Positions 22,021-33,500 of a DNA stretch of 64,000 nucleotides are shown here, one piece after another. Source of the stretch: Charina bottae. Taxonomy: Eukaryota; Chordata; Lepidosauria; Squamata; Charinaidae. A program made the translations under genes and the position numbers. The DNA lies in the NCBI GenBank assembly GCA_023362775.1, contig JALMGJ010000001.1, forward strand, positions 94,644,501-94,708,500, written 5' to 3'. The notes under the pieces were generated by a model. That model saw only the letters and a list, made by a program, of their open reading frames with translations, did not search any database and was not told the origin of the DNA. Within the stretch, counting starts at the first letter, position 1. Each line of letters starts with the position of its first letter.

Positions 22021-24521
22021 AAACAAAGCCAAGAACAGTTACGCACATGTATGGAGTTCCTCTTCCCTTCTTGCCTCAACCCTTTTCTCAACCTTAGTAA
22101 GCCCACTGAGGTCCGTTTTTGTCCTGAGTTGGGGCAGACCAGCTGGAAAGCATTCTAGCAGCACCGAAGTTGGCTGTGCTGCTTCCAGAAGAATCTCAGA
22201 GCAAACATCTCAGTGGCACCTCATGCGGCCACAGCTTGCCCAGCTGTGCTTCCAGGCAAACTAGGAACAGAATACGGGTTCTTTAGAAACGAAACAGAAA
22301 CCATGAAAAAAAAAAGCTGCTATGTTTAAATAAGGGAAGAAAGTGACTTCAGAACAGACTGGACTCAACAGTCGTAAAGGTAAAACCGGGAGCATAAGTC
22401 AAGCGCAGGCGCTGATTAACTCCCTATTTTGTCTGCCACGGGCCTGCAAGTTAACCATTGTACTGGTGACTCCTGCTGCCTGACTAAGCTCTCCCAGGAA
22501 AACCTTGTTTGGGGAGGGCGCAGCAAATGCCTTGCGGCAAGAAGAACTCATTGGCTTGGAAGGGCATGTTGATCTGGACCATATGGGCTAACAACAGCCC
22601 GCTGTGTTCTGCTTTGGGTAGTTCCCAACCAGGCAGAAAACCAGTTCTACCTTCCCATCTCATTTGCAGGCCCAAAGCGCTAGTGAAAAGGCAGAAGGGG
22701 AGGTGGATGGGCAGGGGTGGGCTTGAAAGGGAGGGAGTAAATGCAGAACGGCCAGGGCTAAACACAGGTAGTTAGTATGTTTAATATTATTATTTAAGTT
22801 GCCTTAAAATTAATACAATACCATTTGCATTTTGTACACCTGACAAACATACATTTTAAAATATCCCAGTGCCTTTGGACTCAGTGGCTGGAAGGCAGCA
22901 GATTAGTGAGCTATTGGATAAAATCCTGCCTGTCTGTTTTTCCTTTGAGAAAAGGGGAAGAGAAGATCTTCTTAGAAATGTAACATAAACATTCATGGAA
23001 GACACCTGGAGTATCCTCATGTAGCTAATCTCTCCTCCCATCTCCTAAGCTAAAGTTCTGCTTGCTTGACCTACTGAGTATGAAAGGTCATGCTTTCAAA
23101 TGTTTCTTTGCAAGAACCAGGAGGAAGGGCACTTGGAGTACAAATACGTTTAAATTATTTTTCCTATAGTAGCTTGACTGTCTTTGGAAGCTTGCAAGAA
23201 TGAATGTCACAAAATAATAATAATAATTTTTTAATTGATGGAACTTACCTGATGTTTTTCCTTGCTGTCTTCAATCAGTATGAATGACTTTAAAATGATT
23301 TTTAATTCCTCAGTTAAAGATCTAGTGATGCTTACGTGTTCCAATTCTGACAGACTTTTGCGTGGCAAAGTTGAAGAGTTTTGCCCTTGAGTAATGGATG
23401 GGCGGGGAACTCTGTGATCTGATTCATACACTGGGCCAAGCCATCACACGGTTTGCTTTGTTTCAACTTAGCGCGTTGCATGAATCTGGCTATTGCGGCT
23501 TAGCCTGCTGTGTGTGTGCACAAACCCCATATGATTCTTGAAATAGCTAATCCTGCCCAACTTCACTAGTGATGACATGAAAAGTGGGAATACAGTGCCT
23601 TCAGAGGCAGTAAGGACTGGACATGTCTGGTCATGTGACTCCTGAGAAGAGACCAAAGGGTGATGAACCTCTAGCTACCTCCTACCTTCCCCATTTCATT
23701 TAGGTCCAGGCTGTAGCATATCTGCTTCTTACTCGTTTTGTGATCTGGCACCATCAGCTTCCATGGTGCTTGAAGGAGTAGAGTCTCTGCGCTCTAAAGG
23801 GGAAAGATCTTGCAGGATCCCACCTCCTTGGCAGGGGTCCCGGTGCTTGTCAGAGCTCTTGAAAGAGTTTGTTCTTGCAAGGAGTGGTGGCATAGGCCTA
23901 CTTGCAATGGGTACCGTTCAATTGTTCCTTTTTAAAAAAATCTCTTTTTAAAGATTTTATCTTTCATGAGCTTGTAGCCAAGATTTTGTTGTTCTAACTT
24001 AATTATTATAAAAAATAAATGTGAGTATTATTAATGGTGTCACCACCCATGGTGGTTGTTCTTGTTATCTGTCTGTGCCACCCTGAGCTCTGTTTCAAAG
24101 AATTGCATAGTGTGCAGAGACAGCCTTTCCCATCACCTGATAAATAAAACAAATCCGAGATTGGGAACACTTCTGAAGGTGCAACCACACAATTTCCTCC
24201 CTCCCTCCCATCCATCATGTGTATGCTGCCGATCTCCAAAGGCTCCGTACAGGCCCTACTCTTACCAGATTTGAGGAATAACCTAGAAAGCATTTGAACC
24301 ACTTACCATGATCCTAAACCTCAGAATTTACATACAGTAGGTGTAAGGGGAAAAGACTACATGAAAATTCCAGCACTAGCTCTTAAGGTTTCATAGTTCT
24401 TCAAATAGCTAGCTGTGATGGTAATGGGCTTTTCTGGAGGGTACTGTACATATAACATTTCACCCTTCCCAAGCAGCTGATCCAAGAGCAGGTGGTTCTG
24501 ACAACCCCTCGGAGGAAGGTC

Positions 24522-24588
24522 CTCTAATCCAGTGTTTCTCAGTCCACACATCTTAAAGTTGCTGAGGTTGAGAAACACTGCTCTAATC
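24522..24588. mobile_element. Minimal 51-bp hAT MITE
   Basis: Element 24530-24580 begins CAGTGTTTCTCAG and ends GGTTGAGAAACACTG. A perfect 8-bp duplication CTCTAATC flanks it (24522-24529, 24581-24588). Internally it keeps only tccacacatcttaaagttgc, so it is an internal-deletion derivative of the 118-135-bp copies elsewhere. Confidence 0.85.
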
Positions 24589-25212
24589 CATCTGATAAAG
24601 CAACAGCAAATAGGGATGGCAGTTTCTTGCTGGGTTCTTCTTTGGTTGATTCTAAGGAGTGCTTACAGTACCCAATCCAACGGGGGGGGGGAAGCATTGT
24701 TCCCAGAGAATGGCACAAAGGGAGGGACCTCAATTTATGAGTCTTGTACAATTTATGAGTCTTTTTTAGCACAATGGGTAATTCTACCCTGACTGGAGCA
24801 GAAGAAGAGCTCCAGGCAACCAGCACAAGTGCCATTTTCTTTAGTATAGGCAGACGTATCAACACATTCCATCAGTTTGGTCTACTGGGGCCATCTGGGG
24901 CGCGTTCCATTCTCTGGGGTTCAATGCTCAAATCGCAGCAATGTCTGGGAACGCAGAACTAAAAGAATCTGAAACACTCTCACATTCCAAGAGGTCTTGA
25001 GACATGGCCAAAGTTCGCCAGTAATACCTTTATATAAATCTGTAGTGCAACAATTGTGGGAATGCTGGGTACATAGCACTATACTTAAAAAAAATACTGT
25101 GAACTAGAAAAGATACAAAAGAGGGCAACCCAAACGGGGCTAGAACTGCTCCCCATCTAGGAAAGACAATAGTGTTTCTAACTTTTTAGTGTAGAAAGAA
25201 GGTGGGTAAAGA

Positions 25213-25280
25213 CAGTGTTTCTCAACCTTGGCAAGTTTAAGATGCCTGGACTTCAACTCCCAGAATTCCCTAGCCAGCAA
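25213..25280. mobile_element. Half of a CAGTGTTT-family MITE
   Basis: Left arm only, CAGTGTTTCTCAACCTTGGC through cttcaactcccagaattccc; the right arm is missing. Confidence 0.6.
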
Positions 25281-25649
25281 ATATTTTAGTGTGGCCAGAG
25301 TGGTTTTGGGACTTCTTTCCATTAGCTCTCTAGCAAGGTTGAAGGATAACCTTGAAGGATTCTTAAGTACCAGAAAAAGACACAAGAGTTTATTGAACAA
25401 GAAAAAACAGCATTCTTTTGGATTGGTTAATATTGAAGATTCTGGCAGCCAAAGTCCAACCAAGCCAAACTGCAGCCAAGACACTCCCATTTTCACCCTT
25501 GTTGTCCCACGTTTGCCACACTAAAGTTCTTGTAGAAAAGTTTAGCTTGTGTTGAAGCTTCCTTGGGAAATTTTCATTACCCTTATTTTACACGCTATGT
25601 TGTCTCTAATTGTTATTACACCAAAGTGTGTGATACAAAAAACACAGGA

Positions 25650-25742
25650 CAGTTTTTGTTGTTTATCCGTTCAGTCGCTTCCGACTCTTTGTGACTTCAT
25701 GGACCAGCCCACGCCAGAGCTTTCTCAGCTCAGTTTGCATTA
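25650..25742 (-). mobile_element. BovB 3' tail fragment
   Basis: Contains cagtcgcttccgactctttg and catggaccagcccacgccag, matching the 3' end of the subfamily 2 BovB at 62499. Heavily 5' truncated. Confidence 0.7.
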
Positions 25743-26035
25743 CATGCTAAATCATAAAAGGTCTAATGAAGGTTAACAATAATCAAGCTTAGGATGTTGG
25801 GTAAATGCAGTGCTAAATCTTTAACTGATCTGGTTAAGAATGTTCTACAGACCCAGCAATGTAGTGATGCTTGTTATGTTCTTTCAATCAAATAAAATAT
25901 GAGGGACACTTCACACAGTGCAAAAAGCCAAAATGAAAGGCACAATACAGTAGCCTGAGATTTATAAGAAGCAAGTTTGTCCCTAGAACTGCAAAGAGGA
26001 GACAACAGGATGGGGCTGATGAGAAAGCCACAGCC

Positions 26036-26202
26036 AAAGTCAGATTTCAATAGAGGAGAAGCTCTGTCGCTCAGGGTTGAACTGTGAAGTCCTTGGTGCT
26101 CTCTGAGCTTGGTTGCTTGCTTGCAGACGTTTTTCAGGTAATAAAACATCTGCAAGCAAACAACCAAGCTCAGTGAGCACCAAGGACTCCAAAGTCAGAT
26201 TT
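26036..26202 (-). mobile_element. Long-hairpin element (family G, copy 2)
   Basis: Element 26048-26190 shares the caatagaggagaa leader and the arms aagtccttggtgctctctg / caccaaggactcc with copy 1, but has a shortened loop lacking the ribozyme-like core. A perfect 12-bp duplication AAAGTCAGATTT flanks it (26036-26047, 26191-26202). Confidence 0.78.
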
Positions 26203-26784
26203 GCACAACACACATTACTGAGTCAAGGATAGGATAGCATATTGTGACAACAGCAAGGCCCAGTCAGCAATGAGGCAGGAAAAAGTTGGTTTTAATCCAA
26301 AAGAGACCCAAATTTAACTCAGTACTAATCTGTTACGTTGAGCAAACACCAACACATAGTCAACTGTGTGGCAATGTCCAAATCCTGCCTAGTAGTTGTC
26401 CAAAAAACCCAACAACCCACAATTATAGAGTGAGGCTATATTCACAGCTTTTTAAATTTGGTTACTGGAGTAACCCATTTTCTGGGTTTGCAAACTATTG
26501 TGCCATAAACTAACTTAACCGGGTAAGGATTTGTAGTATCATCAACAAAATATTGTCTCCAGAAGATTAGACCATTGAAGAAAGGTGCTAAGGCTGATAT
26601 TTGGCTATCACCACACCACAAAACCGTGCTATTTTTATGGTAATTTTTCAACTGGTCTGTAAAATGAAATCCTCCTTGACACAGTTGCTGAACAAATTCA
26701 TTGAAAAGTCTTCCAAGTAACTTTCACAGTTCTTTTAATTAAAAATCTACTTATTATAGAAAAAGTACAGAAAAAGAAGAAAAT

Positions 26785-26905
26785 TTTATTTATTTATTTG
26801 TTTGTTTGTTTGTTTGTTTGTTTATTATTTGGATTTATCACCACCCATCTCTACCATGGTAGACTTTGGGCGGTTTACAATCATATTATAAAAAGTTAAA
26901 ATTGC
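26785..26905 (-). repeat. CR1/L2 3' tail, antisense
   Basis: TTTG repeats followed by ggatttatcaccacccatct, closely matching the tail of the 36060-37420 element. Confidence 0.6.
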
Positions 26906-27139
26906 CGGCATTCTCCTCACCAACAAGCTGCTTTGAAAAGTCATGTCAAACTGAAAAGCCTCTGATTTTCAACCATCTAAGAACGTTTTGCATCAGCAGC
27001 CTCCAAGTGAGGGTCCTGTCATATTTTTAGAAATATTTTCTCAGGAGTTTCAGAAGCAGCATCAAGGAAGAGTTGCAGCAAACAACAAGCATCACAGACA
27101 AGCTGGCTGAAACTGCCTCAAAATTATTTGTTGATGCAA

Positions 27140-27145
27140 TTTATT
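27140..27145 (-). terminator. Candidate polyadenylation signal of the rhodanese gene
   Basis: TTTATT on the plus strand is AATAAA on the minus strand, 163 nt past the rhodanese stop codon. Position is plausible, but the hexamer alone is weak evidence in AT-rich DNA. Confidence 0.35.
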
Positions 27146-27307
27146 AACTATTTCATTCTGAAGTTTATGGAGCTGTGGCTGTCTTGTGGACCACTTTTGG
27201 AATGATTAAAAGGCCTTAAAAATTTTTTTTCCAGATTGAGTGTTCAGAGCAATATGCTGTTTTGAAACTGACTTCCCAGCTTGGAATACTTTGTCTCAAG
27301 ACCACCT

Positions 27308-27594
27308 TTAAACCTTTTCTTCAGTCTCCACCTTGAACTCTGGCTCTAAGAGTTTTGCCCAGACATCATTATAGGGATGCATTTTGGATGATGGTTTCTT
27401 ATGTTGGTCCACCATCCACCTCCTTTCAGAGGCCCATTTCACGAGACCTCCTTGAACATTGTAAATCTTGGAAGAGGTAATGAAATTTTGATTTGTCTCA
27501 CAGCACAAGTAGTCACTCAGGAGCTGAGCTGTCATGGATGATCGATAGCCCACAGTACAGTAGCAGACAATGTGTCTGTGACACCCTTCATACT
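27308..27594 (-). CDS. Rhodanese gene exon 3
   Basis: After a tttcag acceptor it encodes [19 protein letters not shown] with the catalytic loop and ends [14 protein letters not shown]. In phase with exon 2. Confidence 0.82.
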
Positions 27595-30500
27595 CTGAAA
27601 TGGAACAAAAATAAAAGTAGTATGATGGCAAGATATGCATGATGCACACTGTTCTCTTTCAGTGTAAACAATGTTATGTAGGATGCAAAAAAAGAGTTAA
27701 AAAAAAGTAAGCCAAATAAATTAAAAGCATAAGATGAGGAAAAAAATGAGGTAAGAAAGGGAAACATAGCTAAAACTAATTTATACCAACAGCTTTCCAT
27801 ACTTCTCTATCCTTGCAAACCATCCTTGTTCCGTGTCCATATCCTACTTCATATATTGTCTTTTGTTCTTTACTGTAACTTCTCACTTCTCTCTTTTTCA
27901 GGATTTCATCAACTCCATCAATCCACAACTTTCTCAGTCTTTTGAATTTTCACTCTTCATATATTTGTCTGGCAATTCAGTCCTCATTCATTCTCTCTAG
28001 CTTCTTCCAGCAGGCTAGACTGGAGCTAATTAAACAGGCACACAAGAATCCAGGAACTTCTCATAAGGTAGTTTTATTAAAGAAAAGTTAAGAAGCCATT
28101 ATGAAAGAATTCCTGCTGACTGCTGTTTATCAAATATGAGCTCAATTTATAACAAGTAATATTCAAATTACTTGTGCTTCTTTCCGTTGGCTTTACAAAA
28201 AGGGCCAGAAGAAATTATTCTCTTTTAGGCAGACTTATACATTCCATCCATTTCTTGGTCTGATTTAGTATCAGGTTGTTTACTTTTGACCACGTGAGAA
28301 CTAACTTTCAAGTATATAGTCAACAACCTTAATGTTACCCTTTTGTACAGGTCACTCACTATCTGTATTCAATCGCCCATTCAAACGCTTCTGGTTTTAC
28401 ACATATACTTAAGTACTCCATTCCCACTGAACATGCTGCTTGACATTTTTAAAGCAAATGTCTTGATATAATGGCTTGCTTGAGTCCAGGAATTGGGAAG
28501 TAGAGATAGGCCAATATCCCCCAAAATAGACTCTGAAGGTGTCAGAAGGAAGAGTGTGTTGTGAAAAACTAAAGGAGGCCAACTTGGTTCAGGGTCTTTT
28601 TCCCCACCAGTTGAGTGGAGTTGGTAATATTATACCCTTTCAGTCCAAAATTGTTTGCAAAAGAAAAGAAATGAGAGAGCAATAGGAAAACATATGTATA
28701 TGACAGAACTATAAGAAATAAAAAGGAAGTTTAGCAGATAATTTTACTGTATTTAAAAACCCTGAGAAAGAGGGCAGAAACAAGACATTAGACCAGAGCT
28801 TTCCAAACTGTGTGTCGGGACACGTTAGTGTGTTGGCTGCAGTGTCTGGGTGTGTCGCGGCTGCTGCTGCCTCCAAGACCTGCCAGGATTCCACGCAGGT
28901 CCTAGTGCCTGCCTTGTGCCTGGCTGCCTCCAAACCTGCTGTGATTCCACACAGGTCATAGTGCCTGCCTTGTGCCTGGCTGCCTCCAAACCTGCTGTGA
29001 TTCCACGCAGGTCCTAGTGCCTGCCTTGTGCCCTGTTGTAAGAGTGTGTCACGAAATGATGCCCTGCTGTAAGAGTGTGTCGCAAAATGATGCATGTCTA
29101 AAAAGTGTGTCACCAACATGAAAAGTTTGGAAAGCTCTGCATTAGACAAACTGTTATTGACATAGAAGCTTTCATGGCCAATAGCCTGCTTCCTGGACGT
29201 ATTGTCTTAATGAAAAAGAGAATTTCCCAAGTCTTCCAACTCTCAGCCTTTTTTTGCCATAGTGGATAATATGGCCTTTTAGGAATCTAGAAGTATGCAA
29301 CAATGATGATGTTTTATGGGAGAAATTCAATTCTGCTTGATGGAGAAGATTGTCTCAGTAGCGCTCAAGCATAGCTGGATCATGCCTCTAAACACTGGTC
29401 AACCCTGGCACATCGGAAGACCTTCACAAAACAGGCTAATACATTCTAGCATTTTTTTTACCATACCTTGTTTGAACCATGCTTTGAACATTTCCTTTAC
29501 AGCATCAGTTTCAGGAAGAACTAGGATTGCTCCTGGCAAGTGGCTGACTTCAAATTCTGCTTGACTTCGAGTATCCTAAGACCGAAGGAATAAGCAAACA
29601 AATTTTTTGAAAGGACTGGGAAGAGGCACCAAGAGAATTCCCATCCCATCTGATTCTTTCCTTTGTATTCTGCCAGAACACAGGATCACTGTTCAAGCTA
29701 GAAGTTGGAATAAAGGAAACACATATGTACATCGTATCATATGACTGGTTATTCTTTTCCCCAAAGATACCAAGACTCCAGTCTGCTTAAGTAAGGAGGT
29801 AACTCAGCAAAAGCAGGCCAGTGGAGAAGAGTTATAACTCAGTTGTCAGCAAACCTTACAAATTACATATTATATTGGAAAGGGCAACTTTCAACTCCCC
29901 CCCCCCTTTTTTTTTTTTTTTTTGCAGGTCTCTGGGCATGTACTGCCAAAAATCAGTGGCACAGTCTTCCATCATTTTCAGGCAGGAAATACACAAAAAT
30001 TGTGAAATAAACTGTAAATAATAATAATAATAATATTAATAATAATTATATAATTTATTAAACTTGTGTGCCCCCTGACTCTCAACGAGGCTTCTGCTGC
30101 TCCTCCCTGTATCATTGTATCTGTAGCCCAAAGAGAACTGAGCTTTTTTGTAAAAAGGCAGAAATGGTGTCACTTGGGGAGACTTAAATGGGTTTTGCTG
30201 ACAGGCCTACCTATCAATCAATTGATTAGGCTTGCCCAGAAATGCAGCATTCAGTCCTGGAACACAGGAAGCTATCATGGTGCCTGAGAGGATATGAAGG
30301 ATTCATTTTAGCAGAAGCAAAACCACCCAACTGAATGGAGCACTGCTTCAAGGCTGTAAGATAGGAACTCTGCCCAGGTGTTGACAGTGGCCCATTTCAA
30401 GAATCACTGAACTGGCTATGGTAGTAGTAGATTGGTAAAGCTTCAAAACTGTACAAGTGTGTGTGTGGGGGGGTGAAGGTTGTCTCTCTAAACTCAGATG

Positions 30501-33500
30501 GGTCTGTATGACATGAGTACCCATGCTTGACAATGAACTGAATTTTCTTGGTTCATACAACACACCGAACCATCAAATGACCACTCAAGCTACATCTGTG
30601 CCACATTGTAGGCTAAAATGTAGTTGGCTAGTTTCTGATTTAAGATGTTGTGTGAACACAGATGCTGCCTAACTCTTCATCTTCAGCCTGAAAACTTAAT
30701 CAAGGGATAGTAAATTATCTGGTCTAAACAGTTCCTCAAGAGAGCAATTTAAGAAACCAGACTGTTACACAATGGGGTTTTTGTAAATTGTGCCTCATCA
30801 CCTCTGTTTCTTATGACCCCCCAAAACAGAACTGGCAGGAACATTCAGACCTCTAATCAAGTATGTTCTCTGCATCATTTCAGGCAGCGCTTCCCTATGA
30901 TCTTTCAGCTGTTGATGTGTAATGACAGAGGAATAGTAAAGAAATTGCAGGCTACATCCCAGGTTGTTATAAATAAGCATCTTGCATGCACACCCTGTTT
31001 CTATGACCCTGTTCTAGGGCTTCCAGGATACCACTCAAAGGCCAAATGAAACTGTTGGGCCAGAAAAAGTGTCTGCATCCTGGTTTATTGTTTAGCACAG
31101 ACTTCTGCCAACTTGGATGCCTGCAGAAGAATTCTGCAGATGTTTACACAGCTGGAGAGAACCATGGTTGGAAAAGGCTGGTATATTCTGTATATCCAGC
31201 CAATTGTGGCTTAATCAATACCATCATTAAAACAAGGCATAGCTTCATGTGATGCATAAACTCAGGTTTAAAATAGAAATGAGTAAACTGGTAGCAAAGG
31301 GCAGCATATAATCCAAGCAGTCAAAATGGCATTTGACTTTACTCAGGTTTCATTTCTGTGAGTACTTTGGCAGGCAAAATGAGTATTGTATATATTGCAT
31401 ATTCTCTTTATTTTTATTTGCATAATACATTGAATAACTGGAAAGGGACAAAAGTTAAGATAAAAACTCCCTAGAGTTAAATTTGTCTCCTGAAGATAAC
31501 ATGGACACAAGCGGATTGCCATTTTCTTCTTCTAGGATCTCTTTTCAACTTAGCCAACATTTAGCCAAAAATTCAGTAGCAGCTTTTCTGACTAACATAT
31601 TTTATTAAAAGCCTGTAGCTCATGAAAGCTTATCCCTTTTCATAAAATGTGTTAGTTGGAAAAGGTGCTATCAGGCTCCTCCTGATTTTTTGCTACCATG
31701 GACTAACATGGCTTTCCTCCCACGATGTTTAGCCAAGAGAGCTTTCCTTCCTTCCTTCCTTCCTTCCTTCCTTCCTTCCTTCCTTCCTTCCTTCCTTCCT
31801 TCCTTCCTTCCTTCCTCTTTCTCTCCCTCCCTCCTCCATTCTGCAGGTGGTAAAAAGGTAAAGGTTCCTCCCACACATTTGTGCAGTCATGTCCGACTCT
31901 AGGGGCCGATGCTCATCTCCGTTTGTTAGCCAAAGAGCCAGAGTTGTCCGAAGACGCTTCCACAGTCATGTGGCCGGCATGACGCACGCGGAACGCTGTT
32001 ACCTTCCCACCGAAGTGGTACCTATTCTACTTGCGTTTGCATGCTTTCGAATTGCTAGGTTGGCAAGAGCTGGAGCTAGTGCGGGAACTCACTCCGCTAG
32101 GGATTCAAACCTCCGAACTTGCGATCTTCCAATCAACAAGCCTGGCATCTTACCCACGCTCCATTCTGCAGGTGGAATGGTTCCCAAATGGCTTCTAGAG
32201 GAGCAGAGAATCTGAACTGCAGGCCCTCCCTCACCTCCTTGATCTCCACCTCCAGTCTAAGGACGCTTCCTGATCCATCACAGATCAGCCCGCTGAGTTA
32301 GATTTAAATATTTGATTTTTCTTTTATTTTTTCAAGATGGTTCCAGCTTTTGATGGGCAGGAATGAGATGCCAATGTTTATTTTGGCAGGCAGACCTGAC
32401 CCTTAACTTTTTTGCCAAAGCCTTTCACAGGGCATGGTCCTCTCATGTGATAAAGAAATCAGGATGGAAAGTGAATGTGTGGTTTTTTCTCTCATTTTAA
32501 CCCAGAGGCTATGTTTACTGGGGAGGGATTCCATTCTTTTCCCTGTGATGATGATCGTTTCCTAACCACTAAAGCCTCTTGTCTAAGTTACCCTTTCACA
32601 TTAACAAAAGCTAAGAATAAGTCCACTTTAGAAGGTTTTGTATCTTGTTTCCTAAATGATCCATCAGATTGGGTAAGATTATAGGTTGAAACATTTACAA
32701 TATCTCATTGTATAAAAATAAACAAAACCACTACTAAAAATAGTCCAGATGGATATTTCGAGGCTGCTATTATAAATGGAAGGTTTAAAAATAATGCAGC
32801 AAAGGAATGTCAAGTGAGCCTTTGCTGTTTGGGCTTTGTGGTTAACCACAGGGGTTGTGTTAGCCTCTTTAGGCAAGAGAACCTGGCTCAGTAGGCAGGG
32901 CGCGACGCTACTTTTGATCTGCCCCCAAATTTAAAGTAGCTTTCACTGAGCCCTCTTTAGGACACTTCTTATTTCAGGATGCTGTAAGGTTTTTGCTAGT
33001 TCTCCTAGAGGCAACTAGAGGACACCACCCCCCGTCCTCCCTCCCCCCAATATGTTTGGGATGATCTATGCCTTGCAATCACATCTCATTCAAGTGAACC
33101 CAAGCAAGCGAGGCTGGGAACCTTGCCGTGAAGAATGAATAGGAAGCTCACAGGAGGAAATGGCATCTGTTTGGAAATGAAACCTTTTACAGAGTCCAGA
33201 GACTCTACAACCTGAAGCATTTGTATAGCTGAAGAGGACTGTTTCAGATGTTCCACGAAGCAAATCATTTGCATGCCAGGAGCTCGCCATAAGCTCCCAG
33301 CTACGGACAGCACCGCAAACACCAGGGAGTGGACTAGTGATGCAGCACAGCTGCACTTGAAGCAACATGTTCCTCCAGAAAGGAGTTAGGTGGTGGTATA
33401 GCTCCAAGTATGCTTTGGAGGAAATGACTATAGGATGACTTTTGATGGACAGCTAGATCGAGAAGTTTAAAAAGGTAAAGGTTCCCCCGCACATTTGTGC

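Larger units (their letters stand above)
22021..27139. other. SLC13A5 3' UTR and intergenic sequence
   Basis: No coding exon was recognised. The proximal part is presumably 3' UTR, but its end is not fixed; AATAAA occurs at 24014-24019, about 2 kb past the stop. The rest holds a 51-bp hAT remnant (24530), a half MITE (25213), a BovB tail (25650), a family G hairpin (26048) and a CR1/L2 tail (26785). Confidence 0.5.

Noticed and set aside
28709..29149. 146-codon minus-strand frame
   Set aside because: Entirely within the hAT element 28794-29139 and its tandem repeats, in an intron.
31671..31902. Lys/Glu/Gly/Arg-rich and Leu/Pro/Ser/Phe-rich frames
   Set aside because: Translations of the (CTTC)n microsatellite.
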